Source: Cordilura impudica (taxonomy: Eukaryota; Arthropoda; Insecta; Diptera; Scathophagidae). From it: a stretch of 64,000 nucleotides of DNA. The notes below the pieces were generated by a model. The model was given only the letters and a program-made list of their open reading frames with translations, ran no database searches and was not told the origin of the DNA. Of the stretch, positions 34,649-46,789 are shown piece after piece (position 1 is the first letter of the stretch; the number at the start of each line of letters is the position of its first letter). The translations under genes and the position numbers were made by a program. The DNA is taken from NCBI GenBank assembly GCA_963682025.1, contig OY821521.1:193717075-193781074 (forward strand), in the 5' to 3' direction.

Positions 34649-35945
34649 TTATATGCCCTTTCGAACGTTGTTGATGGATTCATGAAAAATTTTTTTGCGT
34701 CGAAACAATACACAGCCTTGTCTGACTCCTCTCGAAATTATTATATTTTCCATTAGCTCACCATTGATATCGACTAGCGCTGTTTGACGCCAATACAGGC
34801 TCCTAATGCATCTAATTTCCTTATCGTCTATACCTATTGACATAAGAATTTCCATCATTTTATCATGTCGCACTGTGTCGAAAGCTTTTTCGTAATCAAT
34901 AAAGCAAAAGAAAACGTTCTTCTGTACATTTCTGCATTTCTGAACCAATAGCTGTATAGAAAAAAGTGTTTCGCGGGTGCCCATTCCTTCTTTAAAGCCA
35001 AACTGAGATGCGCCCATTGCTTTCTAGCATTTTTCATAAATTCTGGAGTGAATTATTCTGCGGAATATTTTGAGGACATGACTTATTAGGCTGATAAGCC
35101 TATAGTCATTACAATATTTTGGGTGTTTTTTTCTTAGGAATGGTTATAAATGTTGATCTAAGCCAATCTTGTGGTTATTGACCCGTGTCATAGATGAAGT
35201 TAAACAAATCTGTTAAAAGTTGGATATTATCGTCGTCTATCAACTTCAATATTTCAGAACAAATCTCACCAGGACCACTGGCTTTTTTGGTTCTTATAGA
35301 CCTTACTGCAGACTCCACCTCTGTTTTAGTGATAAAAGTTCCTGTAAGTGGTTGTTGCATCTGTGCTTCATAATTTGATCGGATTCTATCAGTAATCATT
35401 TGTCTAATATATTCATTCCATACAGTCTTCTTTTCTGAAATATCGAAAGCAGCTTTGTTGTTGTATAGTATAACTGTGGTTGGTTTGCTGTATATTCCTG
35501 CGGCTTCCTTTAGTTTTTTGTGGAGATGAAAGTCGTCATGTACGTTTTGTAATCTTTCGATCTCCTGGCATTGTCTATTCAGGTGTTCGTTCTTTGCGAT
35601 CCGTATTACCATTTGAATGTCCCTATTTAATTCATAATAAAGCTCATAATTTAGGTTTTTGTATTTGCTCGTTCTCGTTCTTTGAGCTATTTCGCTGTTT
35701 CCCAGTGTATTGTCTGCTATTAATTTTAGTGTGTTTTTAACAGAACCCCATATATTTTCAGTATATTCTCTGCTAACGTTTTTTAGTTCTCGATTCATTC
35801 GCTCCTTTACATTTGTACTTCGAGTTTTCCCATATCTAATTTCCTACGTACTTTACTCTTTGTGGTTAAGGAGAGTTTTAGGTACAAGTTTGCCATTAGG
35901 AGATTGTGGTCCGCCCCTGTGTAGGTTGATGTTTTTGCTATAGTT
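34649..35945 (-). pseudogene. Endonuclease C-terminus and reverse transcriptase remnant
   Basis: It begins with the endonuclease end TYTGADHNLLMANLYLKL, where SDHN is normally catalytic (here ADHN). After a break come MNRELKNVSREYTENIW and a long helical linker with KKLKEAAGIYSKPTTVIL, then the RT start VESAVRSIRTKKASGPGEIC. A stop at 35175 is followed by LRSTFITIPKKK, then SQFGFKEGMGTRETLFSIQL, FCFIDYEKAFDTVRHDKMME (palm motif A) and RGVRQGCVL. There the frame jumps from the expected LSPLLFN directly to KIFHESINNVRKGI, so the segment between is deleted. No YADD box is readable. Inactive. Confidence 0.8.
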
Positions 35946-37379
35946 GAGCAATTATCAACTTAAGTTTCTTTAAGATATTGAAAATTGAAATGCTTTTTTA
36001 GTTCCTACATATTCTTACTGAAATAAACAAATATATCAGTAGTGTTAAAAAATAAAAACAAAACACTTCATCCCTTAAATAAACTCACCTATTTGCAATT
36101 TAATTGATTAAAATGACAGGCAGCGAGATGTACTACACACAATATACAAATAAAAACAGCAACGAATTTAAAAGGCTACAAAACATAAAATTCGTTTACT
36201 TTTATACTTATAGAATAAAAATAAAAACAACCCAACAACAACAACAAAAACAAGCAATAAATGTTACAAAGTTGTAACAATTTTTATTATAAACCTACAA
36301 TGGAATGATTGTAAAAGACTTTAAACACCCACATATGTCTGTATGTGTATTTAGGCGGAATTTTTTAGCTGTTTGGTGGAAACGTTTAGTACAGAAAAAA
36401 AAAAGAAAAGAAAAAGCGCGGTCATAAAAATGTCTAAAATGATTTAACACAAAGATCATAAAACAATAGCATATGATTGGTTTGAGTTATGGGCCAAGTG
36501 TGCAATTAAATTAAAACAAAATAAAAAAAAAATATAAAATAAATATATGTATATATAAATAAAAATTATTAAAATAGCAACTATATAACTCTTTTCATTT
36601 CTTTTTTTGAATAGAAAAGTTAATTTAAAATAATACATTAAAATAATACTTTATTTTTTTATATTTTTCAAATTGAAAGAAAAATTCCCAAAAACGTTTG
36701 CTAGACTGGCGCCTTAGTTGGTAATCAAAATTATTTGTGTTTATATTTAAATAAAGTTTGTTGTATTTTTGCTTTTTTTTTTTTTTGTTGGTTAAAAAAA
36801 AGGACAAAGTCTGTTATTAATTTAACTCAAACGAAAATCAATACCCTACTTTGAGATTAGTATTAAAGGGGCTTTAAGAAGATGTTTGTTACACTATGAC
36901 CATGGTTCAGAAAATACACACATCAAACAAACAATGTTCTGTTCTAAGGCAGCCAATACATATTTTTATTTTCATATCAGTTATGTGTGTTTCTAAATTT
37001 TGTGCCGAACACAATCATGACTGTGTTTCGTTTTAATAATTCGTTATCTACACGAATACTTTTCTATCACGCATTTTTTGTTTCGAACACACATAAACCA
37101 TACAGATTCAAGTGTAGCTTTGTTTTAAGTTCGGTTTCTTGCACGTGTACTGCTAAAAAAAACAGAACGCGTCCATCTAAAAATTAAAACATTATTCACT
37201 CCGATCGCAAAAAAACGAAATTAGTTCATAAATAACACATAAAATTTCTCTGTTTTCTGCTGATTATTATTCTTTTATTTTTATTTTTTTATAACTACTG
37301 CTAATGAATTATTTTAGATTTTGTAATAAATTTAGTTGAAACAATTGTCGTTATTATAGGGGTGTTTCAGATTTTGCCG
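35946..37379. other. Spacer, no gene seen
   Basis: CAA repeats at 36233-36254 and several homopolymer runs. No coding signal. Confidence 0.5.
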
Positions 37380-37420
37380 AAAGCGAGTGGATAATGTTTG
37401 ACCATCTAGATATTCCGTCT

Positions 37421-37640
37421 CATAACTAACTTCAGGGTTGCCAGATCGTAAAACCCAAAGTCGCTTATATCTCTAAAACTATATCACTATATATCATGGA
37501 GAAAAATGGTTAACATCGTAAAGCAAAATGGTTGACATTAGGTGATACCCTAGATATTTCGCCCCTTACGAATTGGGCAGTAACTAATTTTAGGGTTGCC
37601 AGATCGAAAAACGCAAAATCGCTTATATCTGGAAAACAAA
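37421..37640. repeat. Imperfect tandem duplication, about 157 bp apart
   Basis: AGGGTTGCCAGATCGTAAAA (near 37433) and AGGGTTGCCAGATCGAAAAA (near 37590) are each followed by TCGCTTATATCT. Flanks are only loosely similar. Confidence 0.6.
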
Positions 37641-37796
37641 GCATCGTTATTAAAAGTGGCTTTTATTACAAAAATAGCATTTTCCAAAAAAAAAGTATTT
37701 TCATCAACTCGCGCCTTAGGCGCTTTACAACTGATTAGTTGCACAATCTGAGACATTCATCCATACCAAATTGAACCTAAAATTCCGTTTGTAATA

Positions 37797-38352
37797 ATGT
37801 ATATATTATCGCGTGGAGGTAGAACTTTCAAAGGGTTTTAAAGCAAAATGCGCGCACGGAGGAGTGTGAAACTTGGCATAGTTATAGACCATATGAAGGC
37901 TAAGTGCCAAATGATAAAATTTATGTATAATATGTGTTAAAATATATTAAATTAAATAACATAAAATATTTATAATAAATAATTGTATAAGAGCCTAAAG
38001 TTATGCTAATCAATTTTAGCCAATTCAAAATTCATCGCCTGTGTATTTATTATTTTATCGAATTTCATTATACTTGTATAATTGTAAAATTTGAAAACAA
38101 AAAATATCACACGCCCTGTGCTGAATTATGAATTGCTAAAATTGATTAGTATACCTTTAAGCTCTTATGAAATTATTTATTAACAAAGTCTGTGTGTTGA
38201 ACAAAAATCTATAATGACATTTAATGAATTTAATAAAAATATTGTTAAATTTCTTATATATATGGATAAAAAAACATTGAAAGGAAAAATTTAATGAAAA
38301 AATAAATTTTCTTAAAATTTGCATTCGAATTTCGAGTGCTAGGCTATGCTAG
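37797..38352 (+). mobile_element. Short non-autonomous Helitron
   Basis: It ends with the hairpin CATTCGAATTTCGAGTG and CTAG before a T at 38353. The start (TATATATTATCGCGTGGAGG) aligns with TATATATTAATACGTGAAGG at 43024, though the TC is lost. It contains an internal inverted repeat around TGCTAATCAATTTTAGC and GCTAAAATTGATTAGTA. Confidence 0.7.
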
Positions 38353-38788
38353 TTAGAATAGAAATCTGGTCCCCATAAAATATATACATACTTGATTATA
38401 ACAAGCGGAGTTCATATAGCTATGTCCGTCTGTCCGTTTGTAGAAACAACAATCACGCTCTTAATTGATCAGCTGGTTTGTTAGTTTTTATTATAAATGA
38501 TTTACTGACAATCTGAGCAGGCCGCTGTTTTAAATCATCAGAATTGTTTTATTAAGTCCCTACATTTCTATGAAAATTTAAAAAAAAAATTATGAAAAAA
38601 ATTAATTTTTCATTTTATTCTTGTTATTGTTGTTATTTTCTAGTTTTTGGAAATTTCTCTGCTTTTTGGGTCCTAAACTTATCTTCAACATATCTTCGAC
38701 CATTAACAACATAAAAGTTTCGACCCGGCAGCTGCGAATAATCTGCTAGTACATACGTTTCATCGTCCCTTAAGCAGCAGGAGTATTT

Positions 38789-39543
38789 TTTTATACCCTA
38801 TACCACTATGTGGTTTGGGTATAATGACTTTGTGCTGCTGTTTGTAACAACCAAAAATATTTGACCTAGACCCATCTTTAAGTATACCGATCGAATCAGA
38901 ATCACTTTCTGAGTTGATTTAACAATGTCCGTCCGTCCGTCTGTGTGTCCATGTAAAGCTTGTAATCAAACTGCAGGCCGCAAATATGAATATGTTTTGA
39001 TGAAATTTGGTATATAAGCTTTTATCGGCCATGAGATGAACGCTATTGAAATTGGTGAGAATCGGTCCATGTTCAGACCTAGCCCCCATACAAATTACCC
39101 ATATGAAATCGACATAAATTGCCATAAGATCCAAATTGTCATATAGATCTTACTCACATTGGGTTTGTATGCATTCATTACATCCACTAATGAGTAGTCC
39201 AAAAATGATCCCTTTGACCCCATATAGAGCTGCTTCCCGATCTTCACTTAAATCTATTAAAAAACAAAAATATTGCACTGATTCTTCTCAAATTTTGTTT
39301 GTACATATTTTTGCAAAATACAAGAGACTTTACCAAACATGATCAGGATCGGTCCATTTTTGGACCTAGTCCCTTTATAGATTTAGCATCCGATATGAAC
39401 TTTTTCATATCTGCAGCCAAAAAAATTAATAAAAATCCCACTCAAATTTGGTTTTTGCTTATTTACAATGTCCAGTTAGTTGGGCCTAAGACATAGGGTT
39501 TCTAAACGCATGGTATACTTATATACGCATGGTATACTTGTTT
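38789..39543 (+). mobile_element. DINE-1-like element
   Basis: It starts TATACCCTATACCACTATGT, has GTCCGTCCGTCTGTGTGTCC at 38930-38949, and then follows the 51373-52136 copy through ATTGCACTGATTCTTCTCAA and TTTTGGACCTAGTCC. The palindromic hairpin at the far end is missing; instead GCATGGTATACTTATATAC is repeated. Confidence 0.65.
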
Positions 39544-39954
39544 ATTTATAAAATATGATCTGTCTTCAGCCTCTAAATTTGATGCAGCGTTCTTGTCTGG
39601 AAATTTTTGGGCTAAGTATGTTTTCAAACCAAAATTGGCTTCAACCTAATGCGCTGCTTTTCTACTGGATGCGTTGGGAGCTCTTTTCAATATGCTTCCT
39701 AATTTCTGCCTTTTAAAGATGTCATGTGAACCTTTCGTTCTTCCCGAACCATGATTGTTGTCAATGGAAAAATTCCGTATTAGTTTTTATTAACATTACA
39801 AACCGTTTGTTGGCAGTCCTTTGATTCTCTGTTTAACTTTTTGTAGGGCCCTGTTGGATTGGTTGAAAATATTTAATAATTTTAGCAATCTAACAATAAA
39901 TGCACATGCACATTTTTCAAACATAACTTCAACAAAAAAAAAAAAAAAAATTTT

Positions 39955-40300
39955 AAACAAGTAAGAGTGTTAAATTCGGCTGTGCTGAATCTTTGATACC
40001 CTCCATCGCGGTTTGAGTATTGATAATAAATGTAAACAAAATATTGGAAAAATATGTATGCGTTTTCTATATGCATGCGTTTCCGGTTATAGGACATATC
40101 TTCTCGTTTAATTTAGTTTTTGCAAACTAAATAGCTCGCCCTAACCTCCATTGCAAAGGTAATGGTTGTGTAGGGAGGCTATATGTATTAAATCGTGCTT
40201 ATTGGAGATGGCCGTATAGTTTCTTTTAATTGGCCAAATATTTCTTCATTGTGGCCATATAGGTCGGATGGAGTAACAAAATAATAACAAAAAAAAAAGC
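39955..40300 (-). mobile_element. DINE-1-like fragment with TTCGGC hairpin
   Basis: It begins AACAAGTAAGAGTGTTAAAT followed by TTCGGCTGTGCTGAA, the same head as at 50733 and related to AACAAGTAAG at 43872. The rest decays quickly. Confidence 0.5.
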
Positions 40301-42149
40301 TCTCTCAACTTTTTTATTAAAATATTGCCATATTTTCAAAACATAGAGAATAAATTTATAATAATAAATAATCAAATTAGGGATGCCAAACGCAAAAAAT
40401 CAAAAGTCCCAAACATTTTAAATAAAATAATTTGTTATTTTTATTTTCTGAAAAACTTCAAATTTTCATCCAAAGAAAATTTATATATAAATAACATTCT
40501 CATCAAATTGCGTTTATTTATGTAACAATTTTTATGTTCGCAATTCTTAAATATCATTTGAGGTTTTCTAAAATTCATCGAATTTAAATTAATGTTTTCT
40601 GTATGCAATTCTGTAAATTTCAACGATCCGACAATCACAAAATATATCTACAGCTATTGTTGTTTGCACTAAGGATTAAGTGATTCACTAAGTACATACA
40701 TCTTAACGACAGTCGACAAATCTATTTTTCTATTTATTTAAATTGTAAACGAGTGGCATCTCTGTCAAAATAAGCGAAAAACACAAAGAATAGAAAAAAA
40801 CAAATTACTTCGTGTTTGACCGGATGATTTTATGTTTATGTTTAATATCTCTATTTTTTTTTACTAATATTTCTGTTTATTTATTTGAAAATGAAATAAC
40901 GAACTGAATATGCTATTTAATTTTTTTATTTATATAAAAAAGTTTTTTAATAAAAGCTAAATATTTTCACTATTTTATGATTTTTATTTACATATGTATG
41001 ACGACATTTCAACCTAAAAATTTAAGTTTTTATCGATTGCATAAACAACACAAACATGGTTGTCGGTTAGATAACAACAACAGCTAACTTTAACAATAGC
41101 GAATATCGTTTAAAAATTTTACTGATAATTTTGCAATTTTATTTCTTTAACGATTCGACTATCGTTAAAAGAAGTTACTGAAAAGCTATTAATTTCTCCT
41201 GAATGCCAATATTTTTTTTAATGTAAACATTTTTTAAATGTAAACATATTTGGTGTTTTTTTTTGGAATTTGATGCAATTGATGTCTTCTAAATTTAAAA
41301 TTATTATTTCCGACGTTTTGATATGATTTTCTGAAATTCAATTAATATTTTATAATTTATAATTGGAAATTTTAATTCCAGTTTTTAGAATCGATATTTT
41401 CTAAAATTTGAATGGAAAATTTAAAGAGTGCAATTTTGTATTTATGTGAATAATAATGCTTTAGTAATTATAAACAATTTTTTAAAAATTAAATATAATC
41501 GCAATCGGATATTTTGTAGGTAAAGCAGAATAATAGTTCTATTTAACTATGTAAAGCAAAAAACTCATTGATGAACTCGGTAACTCTATTTTATAAAGAC
41601 AACAAAAAGTTAACATGCCATATTTGTAAAAGGATAGTGTTCATGTTCATATTTGTAAAAGAATAGTGGAAAAACGTATGAAATAAAAGACCAGCCCGTG
41701 CATTGTTCTGTATGATATCCAGTTGAAAATATTAACATTCATGTTAAAATAGAAATAACTATTGCAAAGCTAATTAGAACAAACAAAAATTGTGGCGCCA
41801 TCTACTGTGGCATAGTCACGCTGAGCAAAATGAAGTGACACTCTGTTAATGCAAAAGAAATGTATTTTCCTGACAACAAAATATTGCAGAAATTTATGTA
41901 AATAAAATAATATACCGATTTATTTCTAACATGCAGTTATTATGGATATAGAATATATGTATATTATTTGCATTATTTAATATGTGTATGTATGTATATG
42001 TAAATATTACACACAAAAAATACAACATCAAACGTTATTTTTGTGTTTTTCTCTTTAAATAAATTAATACATAAATTTTTTTTTTGCTAAATTTACATTG
42101 TTTTTTTTTATTAACAAGTAGGTATTTTAGCATTATTTGCTTTAGATGT
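40301..42149. other. Spacer, no gene seen
   Basis: AT-rich, short chance frames only. No repeat family recognised. Confidence 0.5.
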
Positions 42150-42958
42150 TGGTGAATTTTTACTCCCTTTATATTAACTCGCAGTGTCCGCTTGCCTAAC
42201 AAATTTTGGATCGATTTTAATCACTTTCCCGTGACCCAATCGATCTGAAATTTTGCAGACAGAAATGATCTAACAAATTTTTTTCGTGATGCCAAAACAA
42301 TGGAAACTTTTAAATTTTTCTACCAGAGGTGATAAAAATATTTACAAAGGCTTTGTTTTTATTATATTATTACCACAACAACCACAAAAACAACAAGTCC
42401 AGCTATGACAACAATGCAACATTTAGAATAACAACAAGAACAATATAGAAACATCATGTTTTTAATTTTTTTTTTAATTTTTTTGAGATTTCCCTGGATC
42501 TGTTCCACCGATTTAATTGATTTTAGAAATATAAATCTTTCCATGAATTTGGTGAATCATTCTCTCTAAAAATGATCACCCTAGCTGTCCGATTGAGGGC
42601 GTAATCGTAACAAGAACAACATAGAAAATTATATTTTTTCAAGACTTTTTTTAGTTCTTCATTCAAATCTCGGGCCCTAATCGACCGATTTGGACGATTT
42701 TAAACAGCAAACTTTTCAGGATGTTGGTGAATCATTTTTTATGTCAGCGAGCACCCTAGCTGCCGGATTGATGCCGCCATCGTGATTTCCACAGACGGAC
42801 AGACGGACATCGCTATATCAACTCCGGTTGTTATAAGGATCACAAATATATATATTTTATGGGTGTCCAAAATTTTTTTCTAATTATTACAAACGGAATG
42901 ACAAACTTATATATACCCTCTGCACATTGGAGTGGAGGGTATAAAAATGTTTGCGAAA
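42150..42958 (-). mobile_element. DINE-1/INE-1-like element, second subfamily
   Basis: The minus strand starts TATACCCTCCACTCCAATGT with a following GAGGGTATA, giving a short terminal stem like that of Drosophila INE-1. A GTCCGTCTGTCCGTCTGT tract is at about 42793-42810. Two internal segments around 42200-42290 and 42660-42770 are related (GATTTTAA, ACCCTAGCTG). Confidence 0.55.
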
Positions 42959-43021
42959 AAAGAGAAAATTCATGTGTGAAGGTTTTTTCGTAGAAAAATT
43001 AAAAACTTGTTTAATTTACTA

Positions 43022-43416
43022 TCTATATATTAATACGTGAAGGAAATTTTTTCATCCGTTTTTAAGCATACTGCAGGCACGGATGATTGTAAAAATTGGC
43101 ATTGTTATAGCTCATATGGAGGAGAAGTGCAGAATCTTAAAATTTATGTTCAAAATGTGTTAAAAATATATTATATTAAATAAAATAAAATATTTAAAAT
43201 AAATAATTTTGTAAGATCCTAAAGCTATGCTGATCAATTTTAGACAATTCACGCCCTGTGTTGAATTGATTAGCATACCTTTATGCTCTTAAAAAATTGT
43301 TGATTGTCATAATTTTTTTATATATTTAGATAAAAAAAAATTAAAGAAAAAAATTTAAAGAAAAAATTAAATTTCCAAGAATTTGCACTCGAATTTCGAG
43401 TGCTCGGTTATGCTAG
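43022..43416 (+). mobile_element. Short non-autonomous Helitron, 395 bp
   Basis: It starts TCTATATATTAATACGTGAA after an A. It ends with the perfect hairpin GCACTCGAATTTCGAGTGC (43385-43403), nine bases, and CTAG at 43413-43416. It matches 37797-38352. No frame. Confidence 0.8.
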
Positions 43417-43871
43417 CATTTTTTAATAATATGAGCAATACTATAAATTGCGAATAGGAAACTATTCATAAAATTTTCCCCAATTCGATTTGGCAGCCAT
43501 AAAAATATCTAGAGCTATATGAGGAACACTATTACAATGATTTTTCTTTGCGGCTCTTAGCTATCGAGCCATATAAACGCATGTTAAATTGACATTATTA
43601 ACAACTAAACCACGGCATCATTATAAAATTATTAAATTGTTTTTAATATTTGTTCTACCAAAATCATACGAAAAGATCCTGAATTTATTGAATATTCTGC
43701 TGTTTCTTCTAAATGTTGCAAAGTTCGGTTAATAGATTTTTACGATAAGTTGAAATTTAATTATTATCTACAGTCTAAAATGAATTAAAGAGGCTTCAAC
43801 ATCGACATCCACCACATTATTTTCATTTGTTCAAACTATGGAAAAAAAGTTGCAAAATAAAAAAAAAATAT

Positions 43872-44667
43872 AACAAGTAAGATAATTATAGTCGGTCTAG
43901 ACCGACTATACGATACCCCATACCATGCGTTTAGAGACCATATCTCTTAGGCCCAACTAACTGGACATAGAAAATAAGCAAAAACCAAATTTGAGTGGGA
44001 TTTTTATTAATTTTTTTGGCTGCAGGTATGAAAAGTTCATATCCGATGCTATATCTATATAGGGACTTGGTCCAAAAATGGACCGATCCTGATCATGTTT
44101 GGTAAAGTCTCTTGATTTTGCAAAAATATATACAAACAAAATTTGAGAAGAATCAGTGCAATATTTTTAGTTTTTAATAGATTTAAGTGAAGATCGGGAA
44201 GCAGCTCTATATGGGGTCAAAGGGATCATTTTTGGACTACTCATTAATGGATGTAATGAATGCATACAAACCCAATTTGAGTAAGATCTATATGACAATT
44301 TGGATCTTATGGCAATTTATGTCGATTTTATATGGGCAATTTGTATGGGGGCTAGGTCTGAACATGGACCGATTCTCACCAATTTCAATAGCGTTCATCC
44401 CATGGCCGATAAAAGCTCATATACCAAATTCCATCAAAATATATTCATATTTGCGACCTGCAGTTTGATTACAAGCTTTACATGGACACACAGACGGACG
44501 GACGGACGGACGGACGGACGGACGGACATTGTTAAATCAACTCAGAAAGTGAATCTGATTCGATCGGTATAATTAAAGATGGGTCTAGGTCAAATATTTT
44601 TGGTTGTTACAAACAGCAGCACAAAGTCATTATACCCAAACCACATAGTGGTATAGGGTATAAAAAT
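43872..44667 (-). mobile_element. DINE-1-like element, near complete (about 796 bp)
   Basis: The left end is AACAAGTAAG followed by a perfect 24-bp palindrome at 43887-43910 (half-site TATAGTCGGTCT). The right end is CACATAGTGGTATAGGGTATA. A GACG microsatellite of about ten units occupies 44489-44527. This is the best reference copy for the fragments elsewhere. In minus-strand orientation the order is TATACCC end, GTCY tract, core, hairpin, as in DINE-1 elements. Frames inside have no known homologues. Confidence 0.7.
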
Positions 44668-45485
44668 GATGAAAAAATATTTTGAACAAAAGAAGAAAAA
44701 TATACTTATATAAATGTACACATTATAAATAATATCATGTAAATTTTTATGAGTGAATTTCAACATTCCACAAAAAACCAGAAAAACCAAATGACAACAA
44801 AAAAAAATCTAACTTATTAACATAATTTCCACAAGTGACTGCCATTTAAAAAAAAAAATATTCTATACAGCCAAAAGGGAAACAATAGCATAAATATAGA
44901 ATACTTAAAAATATTACAAAAAAAAATGTATAAAAATGGAAAACAATACAAAAAATATACAAAAGTATATTTCCCTTAAATAAATACATAAAATATATAA
45001 GGGTTGGTTAAAAAAATAAAATAAATATAAAGCAACCATCAAAATTAAAGTCAAATTCATAACTGCAAGAATTTAAAAAAAGACTTTAAAAATGTTGTTA
45101 TTTTTTTACGAGTAAAATATGTTCTAATCGACAATATTCTAGGAATTTTTTTTATTATCGATATATGTAGTATATATTGCTACTTTATCAACTTTGTTGT
45201 GATACATTTTTTATTTTTTTTTTTTTTTGAAAACAATATTATAACTGCCTTAGGTCAAGCATTATTTTCAATCCAAAAAATATATTACAGAATGAAATTT
45301 AATAAAACAACTTTGTTGATATTAAAAATGTATGTATGAATATGTATCCACGTGTTTTTATAAAAGTAGTTGGTGATGTTAATAATAAAATAACCCTACA
45401 ATAAATTGACAGACAGATGGTTCAATCAATTATAAAAAGTTAGTTGGAAGCGGCCTAATATGCCCGCTGAATATAGATGAAAATA
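44668..45485. other. Spacer, no gene seen
   Basis: Very A- and T-rich with homopolymer runs. Nothing recognised. Confidence 0.5.
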
Positions 45486-45570
45486 TTTATTTGAAAAAAG
45501 GATGTATTTTGAAAATTTTACTTTTCAAGAAAAGGTACCTTTTAAGAAAATATACTTCTTTAATAATGGG
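45486..45570. repeat. 18-bp minisatellite, short block
   Basis: Four copies resembling AAGAAAAGGTACCTTTTAAG. It sits against the 3' side of the LOA-like element; the long block of the same repeat is on the other side (48710). Confidence 0.7.
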
Positions 45571-45649
45571 TTGATTAGATTATAAAGCCAGTTAACCTAT
45601 TTAACATGTGATACCACATGTCCCGAAGGGATACCAGGGTACTTTTGCC

Positions 45650-46150
45650 ACTTAGTTTTGGAAATTTACAGAGAATGTGTTCAGCTGTTTCTACCTACTG
45701 TTCGCAGAACGTACACGTGTCTGTAACAGATCGACCTTCTATTCGTAGATGATAAGATCACGTCAAGGTCCTTAAGGCTTTCTTATCAAGGGAAAGTTAT
45801 TTTTCCGATTGAACACTGTATGGAGTTAAAAATATCTTAGCTTGCCGTTGACCGGGACTTTTGTCCCAGTGCTCCGCAAATTGTGATTCCCTCTACTCCC
45901 ATAATTTTTCAGAGAGTTATCTCGCTGAAACACCACACAAAAGTATTCTGGACCGATGAAAGGACGACGGGACCCCCGATTGGCTAGTCTATCTGCCCTT
46001 TCGTTGCCCTCGAGTCCTTCGTGTTCCGGAATCTAAGATAAATTTAGTTTGTCGCATCTGCCTAGTTGGTTGAGCAGTTCGATGCAATCCAAACGAGGTT
46101 AGACGTCACGTTGTGGGACATAATTGCATTTAGTGCAGCCTGGTTGTAGG
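45650..46150 (-). pseudogene. RNase H and C-terminal zinc-motif remnant
   Basis: The minus strand reads NQAALNAIMSHNVTSNLVWD, then IELLNQLGRCDKLNLSWIP, HEGLEGNERADRLANRGSR and RPFIGPEYFCGVS, a typical retroelement RNase H ending (GNERADRLA). Further on, with frame breaks, come LSLDKKALRTLT, HLRIEGRSVTDTCTFCEQ and VETAEHILCKFPKL, giving a C-x2-C, H-x4-C-type motif. Confidence 0.75.
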
Positions 46151-46470
46151 ATAGTATACAAATGAATGCCTTTTTGTTCCTCTTCTAAGACATTCAGTCA
46201 TGAATATATAAATGGTGAAGACCTCCGTTGGAAAAATGAATGGGTATTTGTCCATGTGTAAGGCACGTTGGAAATTGCGACCAAGTATGCCCGTGCCAGT
46301 GTCCCCATCAGATTTTTTTTGGCGCATCTGGGAACTCCATATGAGAACCCTGCTCTGGTTCCCAGGTACTATTGGCTCCGTACCAATATCATTGTTTTAA
46401 ATTCCCAGATAAATGCCTTTCGTGGTAGCATTCTATCCGTGACTCTCGCTACCGGGTCATTGGTGAATAG

Positions 46471-46700
46471 TTTTTTTTTTTTTTTTTATTAATCAACACT
46501 CAGGGGATGCCCCCTACAGATGCAGTGCATTGTGTTGATCTCAGGAAAGATATAGATATAGGAAGGAGGAAAGAGGAAAGTGGGAGTAGTGTAATTTATT
46601 TTTTTTTTTTGGCAGCGACAGACCAAAGCCTCTGGTGGGAATCGAACCCACGACCCCCGCATGATAGGCGAGCACGATTCCTACTCACCTATCGGGGCGC
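46471..46700 (-). mobile_element. tRNA-derived SINE
   Basis: On the minus strand the head (46700 to about 46625) carries a pol III A-box-like TAGGTGAGTAGG (46691-46680) and a perfect B box GGTTCGATTCC (46648-46638) about 31 bases apart. The body follows with an internal A run (46609-46599), and the element ends in an A tail (T run 46471-46487 on the plus strand). The tRNA-like head cannot form an intact cloverleaf acceptor, so this is a SINE rather than a tRNA gene. It interrupts the LOA-like element between RT and RNase H. Confidence 0.75.
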
Positions 46701-46789
46701 TTTTGCGACCTTTAGGTTTTGTGACCTTTAGTTGACCGTCCTCATGCTATCAAAATCCTAAGGTCGTACGGCACTCATACATGCATCTT

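Larger units (their letters stand above)
33985..35945 (-). mobile_element. RTE-like non-LTR retrotransposon, decayed
   Basis: The minus strand runs from the end of the APE endonuclease domain (near 35945), through reverse transcriptase (35798-34649), to a C-terminal tail at about 34145-33985. A 400-bp stretch of unrelated or unreadable DNA lies between RT and tail (34160-34620). RTE assignment is from motif resemblance and is tentative. Confidence 0.7.

Noticed and set aside
37689..37745. Palindrome GCGCCTTAGGCGC as a possible regulatory site
   Set aside because: Isolated, with no gene nearby; chance cannot be excluded.
44187..44572. Reading frames of about 90 codons, repeated at 38919 and 51879
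   Set aside because: They recur because the DINE-like element is repeated; frames are broken differently in each copy and resemble no protein.
46625..46700. Possible functional tRNA gene on the minus strand
   Set aside because: A and B boxes are good, but acceptor ends do not pair and a SINE body with poly(A) tail follows.
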